Below are positions 9,675-19,412 of a stretch of 64,000 nucleotides of DNA, in pieces. Both the position numbers and the translations under genes were made by a program. Position 1 is the stretch's first letter; every line of letters begins with the position of its first letter. The DNA is taken from NCBI GenBank assembly GCA_016717225.1, contig JADKGB010000001.1, positions 1-64,000 of the forward strand. Direction: 5' to 3'. The notes under the pieces were generated by a model, which was not told where the DNA came from, made no database searches, and saw nothing but the letters and a program-made list of their open reading frames with translations. The DNA comes from Flavobacteriales bacterium. Lineage in GTDB: Bacteria > Bacteroidota > Bacteroidia > Flavobacteriales_F > PHOS-HE28.

Positions 9675-10031
9675 GTGAACGAAGAACTGTCAACAACATC
9701 GGGAGGACTGCGCAAGCGGTTGGATGAAGCCGAGGTTTTGCTTACTGTGGTTCAGCAATTGCGCAAGGATCTCAATGAGGAGGAGATCCCCGTTCCAGAG
9801 GTTGGTGAACACGCGTTCGAGCAGATTCGTTCAGTTGTTCTTCAGCATATGGAAGAATGGCAGCGAAAGGACCCCGCAGCATTCTCCCGCGCCATCAATC
9901 GCGTTGATCTTTCCGAGCGCCAAGTAGACCATGCCATGCTTCGGGGTGGCCTTCGGGAACTGGCCGGGGATATGGTGCTCAGATGCCTTCTGAAAGTATT
10001 GCTGCGTAAGCGTTTCGCGGGCTTGGGGTGA
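9675..10031 (+). CDS. Small helical protein of unknown function
   Basis: This is a 118-residue cytoplasmic-looking protein with no signal peptide. It is strongly helical with heptad-like Leu/Val spacing in residues 10-40 (RKRLDEAEVLLTVVQQLRKD) and a basic C-terminal helix. The start is a GTG preceded directly by AAGG; no better start is visible. It is divergent from the secreted gene at 8647-9519, with about 155 bases between them that would hold both promoters. A coding function is supported by the full-length open frame and codon pattern, but no family is recognised. Confidence 0.55.
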   Translation: MNEELSTTSGGLRKRLDEAEVLLTVVQQLRKDLNEEEIPVPEVGEHAFEQIRSVVLQHMEEWQRKDPAAFSRAINRVDLSERQVDHAMLRGGLRELAGDMVLRCLLKVLLRKRFAGLG

Positions 10032-10169
10032 GTTCGGTCACTGACGCTGGCAATTGCGACATCCTCACTGTTCTGGCCCGAATACGGGTTTCATGCACAA
10101 TGATCTTTGTATTTCTCTATCCCGGTTCCTCTGTTGGGAGAAAACGGCCATCTACCTTCGCGCCACCGC

Positions 10170-12956
10170 ATGGACAAGTACTCCTACCTAAGCAACGTCG
10201 ATAGCGTTTGGCTCGACGACCTGTACCAGCAATACCAAAAAGACCCGGCCAGCGTGGAAACGGGCTGGGCGCGCTTCTTTGAGGGCTTTGATTTTGCCAA
10301 AGCGCTGAACGAAGAACCTCGAGCAGGTGTGGTCGCCAGCGTGGTGGAAAAGGCCGCAAATGCGGCTGGTGGCAATGAGCGCTTCCAGAAGGAATTCCGC
10401 GTTCTGGAATTGATCAACGCCTATCGGACCCGTGGCCACTTGTTCACGGACACCAATCCTGTTCGTGAGCGTCGCAAGTACACACCAACCTTGGCGTTGG
10501 AGAATTTCCAACTGAGCGACACAGACCTTGACACGGTCTTCACGGCCGGTAACGAAGTGGGCATTGGTCCGAGCAAGTTGCGTGACATTGTCGCACTGCT
10601 GGACCAAACTTATTGCTCGAGCATCGGCGTAGAGTTCAAGTATATCCGCAATCCGGAGAAGCTCACTTGGCTTCGGGAGCGTATGGAAAGCACACGCAAC
10701 ACGCCATCGTTTTCGCTCGACCAGAAGAAGGAGATCCTGGAAAAACTGAACGAGGCGGTGGTCTTCGAGAAGTTCCTGGGGAAGAAATTCATCGGTGCCA
10801 AACGCTTCAGCATCGAAGGCGCCGAAGTGCTGATCCCTGCACTGGATACGGTGATCGAACACGGCGCAGAACTGGGCATCACCGAGTACGTGATCGGTAT
10901 GGCACACCGGGGTCGGCTGAACGTACTGGCCAACACGATGCGCAAATCGTACGATGCGATCTTCAGTGAATTCGAAGGAAAGGACTACGACGATGCGTTG
11001 GTGGAAGGCGATGTGAAATACCACATGGGCTACAGCAGCTTGGTAACGACCAACACGGGGAAGGAAGTGCGCCTCACTCTGGCGCCGAACCCGAGCCATT
11101 TGGAAACGGTTGGACCGGTGATGCAAGGGATCACCCGTGCGATCATCGAGCACGACGACCACTTCGCGAAAGGTGTTACGGCACCGATCATCATACATGG
11201 CGATGCCGCTGTGGCTGGCCAAGGCGTTGTATACGAAGTGGTGCAAATGGCCGGGCTCAAGGCCTATGAGGTCGGCGGAACGATCCACATCGTGGTGAAC
11301 AACCAGGTTGGATTCACGACCAACTATATCGATGCGCGCACCAGTACGTATTGCACCGATGTGGCAAAGACAACGCTATGTCCAGTCTTTCACGTGAATG
11401 GTGACGATGCCGAATCCGTGGCATACACCGTGAAATTGGCGATGGATTATCGTCAACAGTTCGGACAGGACGTGTGGGTGGATATCCTCTGCTACCGCAA
11501 ACACGGACACAACGAAGGAGATGAGCCGAAGTTCACGCAGCCATTGCTCTACAAGGCGATCGCGGCTCACGCTGATCCGCGCGAGATCTACACGCAGAAA
11601 CTGATCGATAGTGGCGTTGAAGGCGCCCGTGAAATGGCACAGGAGATGGAGCGTGCGTTCAGCGAAATGCTCGATGCACGGCTCACCGAGGCGAAGCAGG
11701 TGCGCGTTGGGCACATCAGCAATTTCATGGCTGAGCGTTGGAAAGGTTTCAAACGTGCTGATGCAACGGACTTCACAAAGTCACCATCAACAGGTGTGAA
11801 GAAGGATGTGCTGAAATTGATCGGTGAGAAATTGACAGTGATCCCTGATGGCAAGAAGTTCTTCAGCAAACTGGAGAAGATCCTGAACGATCGGAAGAAG
11901 ATGATGGCGGATGAGACCCTGGATTGGGGCATGTCCGAATTGCTTGCGTACGGGTCGCTGCTGGTTGAAGGACATCCGGTCCGTTTTACCGGGCAGGATG
12001 TTGAGCGCGGCACTTTCAGTCATCGCCATGCCGTAGTGCGCATGGAAGACAGTGAAGAGGAATTCATCCACCTCAAACACATTCAGGAAGGGCAGGCGTT
12101 GTTGCAGATCTACAACTCGCTGCTAAGTGAATATGCGGTGCTGGGATTCGAATATGGTTATGCGTTGACCAACCCGGATGTGCTTACGATCTGGGAAGCG
12201 CAGTTCGGTGATTTCATCAACGGAGCGCAGATAGTGCTCGATCAGTATTTGTGTTGCGCGGAAGAAAAATGGAACACGCAGAACGGCATCGTGCTATTGC
12301 TTCCGCATGGATATGAAGGCCAGGGTGCGGAGCACAGTAGCGCGCGTATGGAGCGCTTCCTGCAAAGCTGTGCGGATGGCAACATGATCGTGGTGAACTG
12401 CACCACACCCGCGAATTTCTTCCACGCGTTGCGCCGCCAACTTGCCTGGAATTTCCGCAAGCCCATGGTGGTGTTCACGCCGAAGAGTTTGTTGCGTCAC
12501 CCGAAATGCGTGAGCAAGTTGGATGAACTGGCTGCGGGTGGATTCCAAGAGCTCATCGATGATGCGATCGCGGACCCAAAGCACGTGAAGACATTGATAT
12601 TCACGCAAGGCAAGATCCATTACGACCTGAGCGAGCACCGTGAAAAGAACGGCATCACGGATACGGCATTGGTTCGCATCGAACAGTTGCATCCGTTGCC
12701 AGCTGAGCAGATGCGCGAAGTCATCAAAAAATACGCGAAGACGGATCGTTACCTGTGGGTCCAGGAAGAGCCACTGAACATGGGCGCATGGTCGTACATG
12801 GCGATGAATTTTACCGATATCAAGTTCGAAGTGATCGCACGTCCTGCAAGCGGTGCACCCGCCACGGGCAGCAGCAAACGCAGCGCGAATCAACAGATCT
12901 CCATTATCGAAAAGGCGTTCACGCGATCCACTTCAACGGCGAAAGTCAAGGCATAA
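10170..12956 (+). CDS. sucA: 2-oxoglutarate dehydrogenase E1 component
   Basis: The thiamine-diphosphate-dependent E1 subunit decarboxylates 2-oxoglutarate in the TCA cycle and passes the succinyl group to the lipoyl arm of E2. The length of 928 residues is typical. The N-terminal E2-binding segment ([17 protein letters not shown]) is followed by [13 protein letters not shown], the ThDP/metal site GDAAVAGQG with [10 protein letters not shown], and [11 protein letters not shown]. Then come the transketolase-like pyrimidine domain with [18 protein letters not shown] and [14 protein letters not shown], and a C-terminal OxoGdeHyase_C domain. I chose the ATG giving MDKYSYLSN. The E2 gene follows after 46 bases, so the two are co-transcribed. 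Confidence 0.97.
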   Translation: MDKYSYLSNVDSVWLDDLYQQYQKDPASVETGWARFFEGFDFAKALNEEPRAGVVASVVEKAANAAGGNERFQKEFRVLELINAYRTRGHLFTDTNPVRERRKYTPTLALENFQLSDTDLDTVFTAGNEVGIGPSKLRDIVALLDQTYCSSIGVEFKYIRNPEKLTWLRERMESTRNTPSFSLDQKKEILEKLNEAVVFEKFLGKKFIGAKRFSIEGAEVLIPALDTVIEHGAELGITEYVIGMAHRGRLNVLANTMRKSYDAIFSEFEGKDYDDALVEGDVKYHMGYSSLVTTNTGKEVRLTLAPNPSHLETVGPVMQGITRAIIEHDDHFAKGVTAPIIIHGDAAVAGQGVVYEVVQMAGLKAYEVGGTIHIVVNNQVGFTTNYIDARTSTYCTDVAKTTLCPVFHVNGDDAESVAYTVKLAMDYRQQFGQDVWVDILCYRKHGHNEGDEPKFTQPLLYKAIAAHADPREIYTQKLIDSGVEGAREMAQEMERAFSEMLDARLTEAKQVRVGHISNFMAERWKGFKRADATDFTKSPSTGVKKDVLKLIGEKLTVIPDGKKFFSKLEKILNDRKKMMADETLDWGMSELLAYGSLLVEGHPVRFTGQDVERGTFSHRHAVVRMEDSEEEFIHLKHIQEGQALLQIYNSLLSEYAVLGFEYGYALTNPDVLTIWEAQFGDFINGAQIVLDQYLCCAEEKWNTQNGIVLLLPHGYEGQGAEHSSARMERFLQSCADGNMIVVNCTTPANFFHALRRQLAWNFRKPMVVFTPKSLLRHPKCVSKLDELAAGGFQELIDDAIADPKHVKTLIFTQGKIHYDLSEHREKNGITDTALVRIEQLHPLPAEQMREVIKKYAKTDRYLWVQEEPLNMGAWSYMAMNFTDIKFEVIARPASGAPATGSSKRSANQQISIIEKAFTRSTSTAKVKA

Positions 12957-13002
12957 GCAAGTCGTTTTTCATACCACCGCACTCATACTTCACCCTTCAG
13001 GC

Positions 13003-14229
13003 ATGGCCAACATCGATGTAAAGGTTCCCAGTCCAGGCGAAAGCATCAGCGAAGTGCGCATCGCACAATGGCTCGTGAAGGATGGTGATGTGGTCGCCAA
13101 GGACCAAGTGCTCGCCGAGATCGATAGCGACAAAGCAACGCTGGAGTTGAGTGCCGAAGCCGGCGGGCAGATCAAGATCCTGGCCGCAGCTGATGCAACG
13201 GTGAACGTAGGCGATGTGGTCGCGAAGTTGGACACTTCCAAGAGCGCACCAGTGAGCGCAGCAAAGCCAGTGGAACAGAAAGCAGCAGCACCTGCGACCA
13301 AGTCAGCGTCCGCAGCAGTTCCAGCATCAGCAGCGCACGCAACACCTGTCGCGAAAGCCATGCTTGATGAGAAAGGTGTGAGCGCGGATAGAGTGAAAGG
13401 CAGCGGCCCCAACGGTCGTATCACCAAGAGCGATGTCGCGGCCTACGTGGCCGGTGGCGTTGATGCGGGAGCAGTTTCCATGAGCGGCTGGGGCGGTGTG
13501 CGTGATCAGAAGCGTGTGAAGATGAGTTCACTTCGGCTCACGGTGGCGAAACGACTGGTCGCAGTGAAGAACCAGACCGCAATGCTCACCACGTTCAACG
13601 AAGTGGATATGAGCGCGGTGATGGCGCTGCGCGATAAGTACAAGGACAAGTTCAAGGAACAGAAAGGCGTCGGCTTGGGCTTCATGAGCTTCTTCACGAA
13701 AGCGGTTACCGAAGCGCTGCGCCTGTTCCCGAGCGTGAACGCGCAGATCGATGGTGAAGAGATGGTGATGCACGACTACGCCGATGTCGGCATCGCGGTG
13801 TCTTCACCGAAAGGATTGATGGTGCCCGTGATCCGAAATGCTGAGCGGATGAGCTTGGCGGAGATAGAAGCGAAGATCAAAGAGCTCGCGGTGAAAGCAC
13901 GCGATGGCAAACTCTCCATGGACGAGATGAGCGGAGGCACCTTCACGATCACCAACGGTGGCGTGTTCGGTAGCATGCTAAGTACGCCGATCCTCAACCC
14001 TCCACAGAGTGCCATCCTCGGAATGCACAACATCGTGGAGCGCCCGGTGGCGGTGCATGGACAAGTCGTCATCCGTCCGATCATGTACCTCGCGTTGAGT
14101 TACGACCACCGCATAATTGACGGCAAGGAGAGCGTCAGCTTCCTGATGGCCGTGAAGCAGATGATCGAGGACCCCAGCAAGATGGTGTTCGGCGGCAAGG
14201 AGCCGGGCGAGGTACTGTTGGGTTTGTGA
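13003..14229 (+). CDS. sucB: 2-oxoglutarate dehydrogenase E2 (dihydrolipoyllysine-residue succinyltransferase)
   Basis: The E2 core of the 2-oxoglutarate dehydrogenase complex transfers succinyl from E1 to CoA. Its 408 residues contain one N-terminal lipoyl domain (residues 2-75) with the modified lysine in [11 protein letters not shown], then an Ala/Pro/Lys-rich linker. A peripheral-subunit-binding domain ([12 protein letters not shown], with [11 protein letters not shown]) follows, and the catalytic acyltransferase domain ends in [11 protein letters not shown] with the active-site His and Asp. A single lipoyl domain distinguishes it from many pyruvate dehydrogenase E2 proteins. The start is the ATG of [14 protein letters not shown]. 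The partner E3 is not in this window. Confidence 0.96.
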   Translation: MANIDVKVPSPGESISEVRIAQWLVKDGDVVAKDQVLAEIDSDKATLELSAEAGGQIKILAAADATVNVGDVVAKLDTSKSAPVSAAKPVEQKAAAPATKSASAAVPASAAHATPVAKAMLDEKGVSADRVKGSGPNGRITKSDVAAYVAGGVDAGAVSMSGWGGVRDQKRVKMSSLRLTVAKRLVAVKNQTAMLTTFNEVDMSAVMALRDKYKDKFKEQKGVGLGFMSFFTKAVTEALRLFPSVNAQIDGEEMVMHDYADVGIAVSSPKGLMVPVIRNAERMSLAEIEAKIKELAVKARDGKLSMDEMSGGTFTITNGGVFGSMLSTPILNPPQSAILGMHNIVERPVAVHGQVVIRPIMYLALSYDHRIIDGKESVSFLMAVKQMIEDPSKMVFGGKEPGEVLLGL

Positions 14230-14293
14230 GGTTTCTCACCGCTACGGTCAGGGTTCCGGTTCCAGTATTTTTCTCCTTGCGACCGGGCAGCGA

Positions 14294-14309
14294 AGCCGCG
14301 TTTGCGGCT
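14294..14309 (+). terminator. Possible weak hairpin terminator after sucAB
   Basis: AGCCGC and GCGGCT pair around a GTTT loop about 65 bases after the sucB stop. The following sequence (GTCTAACTTTC) has only a short T stretch, so intrinsic termination is plausible but not convincing. Confidence 0.25.
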
Positions 14310-14338
14310 GTCTAACTTTCGAACCAACACACATACCA

Positions 14339-15244
14339 ATGAGAACACTGGTACTCCTTGCTCTTGGGCTGCCTTTCTTGGCGCATGCCCAGAACGATTA
14401 CTTGGCCAACGACCCTGTATGGACCAACACAGCTGTATGTGGGGATATGGGTGGCGGCGGTGGTGGGATGTGCGTATCCACCGACACATACAACTACCGT
14501 TTGGACGGTGATTCGCTGATTGGGGTGTACACGTATTCGAAAGTGATGCGTTCAGGATCGGTGAGTTTGGCTTGGCAGGGTGGACCTCCGCCGCCACCCC
14601 CAGCATGCACGGGCACTTCGGTGTACGGGCCTCAAGACGCAGGCCTGCTTCGCCAGGATGGGCTCCGGTTGTATGCATGGGATGGTGATTCTGATGAGTT
14701 GCTTTACGATTTCGATCTGGAGGTAGGGGAGACACTGCCGATCACAATGAACAATTGGAATACCGACATCACGGTAACAGCGATCGACAGCCTGCTTGTT
14801 GGTACAGAATGGCGCAAACGCTTTGCCTTGGCGAATAGTTGGGCACCTTTTCTGATCGAAGGCATCGGGTCCTCCAATGGTTTGTTCGAACCCCTTTCCA
14901 ACTTTCTTGAATGCGGTTATTCCTTGGACTGTTTCGGATTGGATACGGTGGGCTATTACCCCGGGCCAGGACCGAACTGCTCGCTCGCAATGGGCGTTGC
15001 GCAGGTTTCCTTCGCACGATCCAATTTGACCGTCTCACCCAACCCTGTGAACGATATGTTGAGCATATCCGGCGTCGATCCGCAACACATGGGGTTCGTT
15101 CGATTGTTCGATGTACAAGGTTGTGAACGGTTGCAAGGAGCATTGTACCGCGAGAACATGACCCTGGATATGAGCGCGATACCCGGTGGTGTATATGTCC
15201 TTGTTGTTGGCGATCAGAGGCAGCAAGTCGTGGTGACGCATTAG
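14339..15244 (+). CDS. T9SS type A sorting domain-containing secreted protein
   Basis: The 301-residue protein has a signal peptide (MRTLVLLALGLPFLAHAQ). Its C-terminal sorting domain begins VSPNPVNDMLSI, continues VRLFDVQG and ends IPGGVYVLVV, the standard type A pattern. The middle is a predicted beta-rich domain of unknown function. It is unusual for two short homopolymers, a six-glycine run near residue 40 (CGDMGGGGGGMC) and a six-proline run near residue 84 (GGPPPPPPAC), each next to a cysteine. It is predicted to be exported to the cell surface or released by T9SS. Confidence 0.8.
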   Translation: MRTLVLLALGLPFLAHAQNDYLANDPVWTNTAVCGDMGGGGGGMCVSTDTYNYRLDGDSLIGVYTYSKVMRSGSVSLAWQGGPPPPPPACTGTSVYGPQDAGLLRQDGLRLYAWDGDSDELLYDFDLEVGETLPITMNNWNTDITVTAIDSLLVGTEWRKRFALANSWAPFLIEGIGSSNGLFEPLSNFLECGYSLDCFGLDTVGYYPGPGPNCSLAMGVAQVSFARSNLTVSPNPVNDMLSISGVDPQHMGFVRLFDVQGCERLQGALYRENMTLDMSAIPGGVYVLVVGDQRQQVVVTH

Positions 15245-15298
15245 GGGGGTGAACGAGCTGCCTGCCAGGTGAGGCCTGATATACTTGCAAAGCAGCTT

Positions 15299-15802
15299 AT
15301 GTCCCTGCCGATGGTTACGATCAAGGAAGCAAGTACGAACGAAGAATGGGAACAGGCCATCCACTTGTTCCATGAAGTGTATGTTGGCGGAGGCTACACG
15401 AATTCGGCGGTCGCACAACAAATGCAGACACGCGAAAAACTCGAACCAGCGGGAATTTTCCTGATCGCCAAGAACGAGCATGACCAAGTTGTAGGTGCCG
15501 TTGTTTCACTTCATCCCGATAGTGTGCTCCAACAACTCGCGCGACCGGGCGAACATGAGTTCCGTATGCTCGCAGTGGGCACCAACGCGCGTGGTCGAGG
15601 GGTAGGAGAGGCGCTCGTACGAGCATGTATCGACCGAGCACATATGGGCGGGGCCACATCCACGGTGCTCTGGACACAACCTACCATGAAAGCTGCGCAA
15701 CGTTTGTACGAGCGGCTTGGCTTTGAGCGTGATCCTTCCCGCGATGTTCCCGATCCCCGCGGATGGGACCGGTTGGTCTACGTGCTTTCGTACGCGGAGT
15801 GA
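15299..15802 (+). CDS. GNAT family N-acetyltransferase
   Basis: This is a 167-residue acetyl-CoA-dependent N-acetyltransferase. The core motif A (RMLAVGTNARGRGVGEALV) contains the R/Q-x2-G-x-G/A pyrophosphate-binding signature as RGRGVG. The later AAQRLYERLGF is motif B, a conserved GNAT helix-strand. The acceptor substrate is unknown. The start is uncertain: I used the ATG giving MSLPMVTIKEAS; an ATG four codons later and a GTG ten codons earlier are possible. The gene stands between T9SS and lipid-modification genes without obvious operon partners. Confidence 0.88.
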   Translation: MSLPMVTIKEASTNEEWEQAIHLFHEVYVGGGYTNSAVAQQMQTREKLEPAGIFLIAKNEHDQVVGAVVSLHPDSVLQQLARPGEHEFRMLAVGTNARGRGVGEALVRACIDRAHMGGATSTVLWTQPTMKAAQRLYERLGFERDPSRDVPDPRGWDRLVYVLSYAE

Positions 15803-15920
15803 CTTGTGACCGGTCAGCTGGAACGAGCGTTTCATCCGATTCGCACTACAACGTTCTCGCTCCTACATTGCGCCCCCGAAAAAAGGCGTTTTGCCTTAAC
15901 ACGGATCACACACATTCGAT

Positions 15921-16847
15921 ATGGCCGATCAGAAAGACCTCGACGCGCATTACACCACCATGGACAAGATCTTTCGCCTGAGTTTGGGCGAGAAAGGTGG
16001 ATACAGTGGTGCACGGTTCGATGGCGACTTCTCCATGACGCTGGAGCAGGCACAGGAGAAGAAGCACAAGTTCATCATGGACAATTGCAACATCAAGCCG
16101 GGCAGCAAGGTGCTCGACATTGGCTGCGGTTGGGGAGCCTTCATTGATTACCTCAACAGGCATGGTGTTTCCACTACCGGTGTGGTTTTGGCAAAAGGGC
16201 AGGCTGACGCATGTCGCAAGAACGGATTGAACGTTCAGCACATGGATTCCAAAGCCATCACGCCGCAGACCTTCGGGAAGTTCGACGCGGTGTGCGCAAT
16301 GGGTAGTCCGGAGCACTTGTGTTCGGTTGAACAATACCGCGAAGGCAAGCAGAACGAGATCTACAAAACATACTTCAAGCAAGTAAGTGATCTGTTGCCG
16401 GTTGGTGGCCGCTTCTATTGCCAGACCATGGTGTTCGGCCCGAACATGGTGAAGTTCGAAGACATCAAATTCGGGCAGACGAATGTTTGGAAGAACCGCA
16501 AGGATTACAGCGGTGAGGAATTGATGGACCTGGTGTGTGACGTGTTCCCCGGCTCTTGGTTGCCATATGGCAGCGAAGGGATGATCGAACCTGCGAAGGA
16601 GCATTTCAAACTCGTTTCCATCGATAGCGGTCGACTGGATTACATCGAAACGATCGCTCGTTGGACGGCGGCGTTCAACAAGTTCAATTTGGAGAAATAT
16701 GGGCTGTATGCCTCCCTATTGCCCAAGTTGTTCAGCGCCGATTTCCGCAAGTGGGTGCGCCGCTACCAGATCGCTCCGAACCTGCAGGTGTTCGAGCGCG
16801 AGATCTTCGAACACTATCGTATGGTGTTCGAGAAGGTAAAGGACTGA
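15921..16847 (+). CDS. Cyclopropane-fatty-acid synthase-like SAM methyltransferase
   Basis: This is a 308-residue class I methyltransferase. SAM-binding motif I is KVLDIGCGWGAFIDYL near residue 52, followed by TTGVVLAKGQ, which resembles the GITLS-type segment of cyclopropane-fatty-acyl-phospholipid synthases. The C-terminal region (RRYQIAPNLQVFEREIFEHYRMVFEK) also fits that family. It is shorter than classic Cfa (about 380 residues), lacking the N-terminal extension. It likely methylates a lipid-type acceptor, but substrate and product are not determined. An AT-poor hairpin-like sequence (AAGGC, loop, GCCTT) lies just upstream. Confidence 0.85.
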   Translation: MADQKDLDAHYTTMDKIFRLSLGEKGGYSGARFDGDFSMTLEQAQEKKHKFIMDNCNIKPGSKVLDIGCGWGAFIDYLNRHGVSTTGVVLAKGQADACRKNGLNVQHMDSKAITPQTFGKFDAVCAMGSPEHLCSVEQYREGKQNEIYKTYFKQVSDLLPVGGRFYCQTMVFGPNMVKFEDIKFGQTNVWKNRKDYSGEELMDLVCDVFPGSWLPYGSEGMIEPAKEHFKLVSIDSGRLDYIETIARWTAAFNKFNLEKYGLYASLLPKLFSADFRKWVRRYQIAPNLQVFEREIFEHYRMVFEKVKD

Positions 16848-16943
16848 ACGGAGTTTTCGAGTTTGAACTAGCATTTTGTTCAGTGCATGTCCTGCGGGCT
16901 TTGCAGTGGAACGTGCGTAATTCATTGTGTCTGAATTCTCTCC

Positions 16944-17336
16944 ATGGCCAATTGGAAAGGCAACAAGCTTTATAGCATCTGGCATCTCACGTGTCCGTTC
17001 TGTCACGAAGGCGACTTCTTCATCAGTGGCCCTTATGACTTGAAGCATGTGGGCGAGTTGCACAAGAACTGCCCGGTATGCCATCGGAAGTACGAGAAGG
17101 AGCCCGGTTTTTATTGGGGCGCGATGTTCGTGAGTTATGCGCTCAGCATCGCGTTCAGCTTGCTGGCGTATGGTATCACTTGGTGGATCTGGCCCGACCT
17201 CGGGATACGCGGTTACTTCATCGCGGTAGTAGGCGCAACCATACTGGTGGCTCCATACCTCTATGCGCTTTCGAAGATCTTGTGGGCGAACATGTTCTTC
17301 AGCTACCATGGCGTGAATGGGTCCGGAGTGAATTGA
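16944..17336 (+). CDS. DUF983 family membrane protein
   Basis: The protein is 130 residues long. The N-terminal part has two CxxC-type motifs (TCPFCHEGDFF and NCPVCHRKY) that probably bind zinc, followed by two hydrophobic helices (residues about 55-80 and 87-110). This is the standard DUF983 layout. It is an inner-membrane protein of unknown function, widespread in Bacteroidota and Alphaproteobacteria. The ATG start is followed by the family-like GNKLYSIWHLTCPFC. It lies 96 bases downstream of the methyltransferase gene. Confidence 0.92.
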   Translation: MANWKGNKLYSIWHLTCPFCHEGDFFISGPYDLKHVGELHKNCPVCHRKYEKEPGFYWGAMFVSYALSIAFSLLAYGITWWIWPDLGIRGYFIAVVGATILVAPYLYALSKILWANMFFSYHGVNGSGVN

Positions 17337-17421
17337 TCCCGGTCCTTCGAAGACTTCCGGATCATACGCACCACCCATCACCGGAATTTCGAGCGATCGC
17401 TCGCTTTGATAACTTGTTGCT

Positions 17422-17892
17422 TTGAAGACAGTGAACTGCATTTATTCTGCTGGTCTGGTCATTACGGACATTACAAGTTCCGGTGGAACGGTTTCATGGA
17501 CGGACTATGGCAGCGTTGGTTATGAATGGGTGATCACCACGGGTGCCTTGCCCGATGGTTCCAATGCCGTTGCATCCAGAACTGGCGCGAACACCCTGGC
17601 GACCGGCCTCGCTTCCGGTACAGGCTACATCGTGTTCTTAAGGTCCACATGCGGTGGCGGAAACAGCGAATGGAGTTCGGGCATTTCCTTCATCACCCTC
17701 ATTTCAAATGATGAAGCGGTGAACGTGCGCATCGTAGATGTGATGGGTAGATTTGTTGCCGAGCAAGCCATGACGCGTGCTATTCCGGTGAGAACGGTTG
17801 AGCGCCGGCACCTACACGTTGATCGCGAGCGATACCCACGGACAGGCAGTGGCGCGTGCGCGGTTTGTGAAGGAATGATCGGATCGGAATGA
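17422..17892 (+). pseudogene. Relic of a fibronectin type III / T9SS protein (5'-truncated, frameshifted)
   Basis: The open frame has no signal peptide and starts only at a TTG just after an in-frame stop. Its body is an Fn3-like domain (TSSGGTVSWTDYG, EWVITTG, ATGLASGTGYIVFLRSTC) followed by the beginning of a T9SS sorting domain (VRIVDVMGRFVAEQA). The expected ending is present but one base out of frame. From 17798 the +1 frame reads LSAGTYTLIASDTHGQAVAR and stops at 17876-17878, which is exactly the end of a sorting domain. A single extra base near 17797 explains this. The gene therefore looks like a decayed 3' remnant of a longer secreted protein. Confidence 0.75.
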
Positions 17893-17947
17893 ACTGAAGG
17901 GTGGAACGTACGGATCGTTCCCCCTTCTCGTTACTTGTACTATTCAG

Positions 17948-18439
17948 ATGAGGATATTGAACTTGGGGGCGATCACATTCTGCCTTTTCAGCCACGCCTT
18001 TGTGATCGCGCAGGTGGGTGATACCACGCTGCCGGTGCTCAATCAACGGGTTGTGGAATTCGTTCACGCGCACATGGGTGAGCGCGTGGATCGTGGTGAG
18101 TGCTGGGACTTGGCGGCGTTCGCATTGAACGAAGCAGGCGCGAAGTGGAATGGTAAGCTTCAATACGGCCGCCTTTTGGATCCGAAGAAGGAACAGGTCC
18201 TACCGGGCGACATCATCCAATTGGAAGGGGTGGAATTCAAATGGTGGGAGGGTGACGCCACGAACGTGATCACCATGCCGCATCATACCGCCATTGTATA
18301 TGAAGTGAAGTCTTCGGGGAACTACCTCGTAGCTCACCAGAACATGCAGGGTATTGGACGTAAAGTGGGCTTGGGGACCATTGTGCTGGAGCATAGGTCC
18401 AAGGGGAAGATCATGATCTACCGTCCGCAGGAGGATTGA
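17948..18439 (+). CDS. Secreted CHAP/NlpC-P60-like amidase or peptidase domain protein
   Basis: The 163-residue protein has a signal peptide (MRILNLGAITFCLFSHAFVIAQ). The mature domain follows the papain-like CHAP/NlpC order: a nucleophile-type Cys in DRGECWDLAAFAL, then LPGDIIQL, then the His region MPHHTAIVYEV, and AHQN further on. This suggests hydrolysis of an amide bond, perhaps in cell-wall peptides. The similarity is at motif level only, so the assignment is tentative. The likely location is periplasmic or secreted, and no sorting domain is present. Confidence 0.65.
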   Translation: MRILNLGAITFCLFSHAFVIAQVGDTTLPVLNQRVVEFVHAHMGERVDRGECWDLAAFALNEAGAKWNGKLQYGRLLDPKKEQVLPGDIIQLEGVEFKWWEGDATNVITMPHHTAIVYEVKSSGNYLVAHQNMQGIGRKVGLGTIVLEHRSKGKIMIYRPQED

Positions 18440-18575
18440 CCGGACTCCTTTTGTTACTCCATCGACTTTCAGCTTCGCGCTGTTGATGATCGGCTCAGCT
18501 CGACCGGTCGCATAACAGATCCGTAACGGAATTTTGGGGCATCCCCCCGGTGCATTTGGCCGGTACGGCAGGAAC

Positions 18576-19265
18576 ATGTCAGCCCAGATCTTCGAAGCCA
18601 GATCCAAATGCCTGCGCGAACTGCGCGATGCGGGGCATGAGGAATTGGAAGATTTTTTGGGTGGTGCCGATGAATTGGGTGCTGCAGTACGCACGGGTTT
18701 GCTCGTGAAGGTTCACCGGTGCTGCGATTGGCAGCGCTACCAAGGCCTGATACCCACTGAACGAGGCGAGGAATTCCTTCTGCACGTTCCGGAACACCAC
18801 GTGATCGTTGTGAAGCACGATAGGAAACAAGCACTTCATATTGAATTGCTCAACGACCCCTTACCGGGCGAACCCCTTCGGCTGGATCCAGGAGCTTTGC
18901 CTTGTGGTCTTGTTCCCGCGCCACCGGCCAACCCTACCAAACGCACTGACTTCGACCCCGTTACTGCGCTGCAGCAACTGCGACAACAGGAATTGGAGTG
19001 TTGGTTGATCGAAGGGTACATGGACTTCGAGGAATTCCGAGCAGAGAACGGATTGGTCGATCAAAAACTGCTGGCCTCAGGGTTGTTCCGTCGCCGTGAT
19101 GAGCGCATCGACGATCATCGACTGCCGTTGGTGCCTACCGAGAAAGGCGAGCACTTCCTCTTATTGAACGGCGCTTGGGACCTGCTCTTGGTAAAACCTG
19201 AAATGGGCCGTAACCTGTTCATGCTCATCGACCCCGATCGGGCGCGAGGGTGGATGGCGGCTTAA
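18576..19265 (+). CDS. Unknown protein with a duplicated domain
   Basis: The 229-residue product has two similar halves. Residues about 10-95 (LRELRDAG, then GLIPTERGEEFLL and HHVIVVKHDR) align with residues about 130-225 (LQQLRQQE, then LPLVPTEKGEHFLL and WDLLLVKPEM), with the same order of helix, loop, T-E-(R/K)-G-E-x-F-L-L strand and hydrophobic V-K strand. The T-x2-G-x2-F pattern recalls winged-helix wings, but I do not recognise a family. I chose the ATG preceded by AGGAAC. There is no signal peptide, so it is probably cytoplasmic. Confidence 0.65.
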   Translation: MSAQIFEARSKCLRELRDAGHEELEDFLGGADELGAAVRTGLLVKVHRCCDWQRYQGLIPTERGEEFLLHVPEHHVIVVKHDRKQALHIELLNDPLPGEPLRLDPGALPCGLVPAPPANPTKRTDFDPVTALQQLRQQELECWLIEGYMDFEEFRAENGLVDQKLLASGLFRRRDERIDDHRLPLVPTEKGEHFLLLNGAWDLLLVKPEMGRNLFMLIDPDRARGWMAA

Positions 19266-19412
19266 TAGGCCATCGGTCACCGCCTTGGTATTCTCCGCAG
19301 TGCAAGGAAAGCCGGGGATCGTTGGTCCTCCTTTGTTGCTCATGTCCCCAACACGTGGTAAACTCGCACTGCAACGAATGCACTTCAGTGTTCGCTGATG
19401 ATCAGAGTTCCC

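Noticed and set aside
10102..10109. GATCTTTG upstream of sucA as a Bacteroidota -7 box (TAnnTTTG)
   Set aside because: It has one mismatch at the first base and no convincing -33 TTTG at the right spacing, so it is not reported as a promoter.
10188..11288. 366-codon minus-strand open frame opposite sucA
   Set aside because: It is a shadow of the highly conserved sucA coding frame, with no start context or domain.
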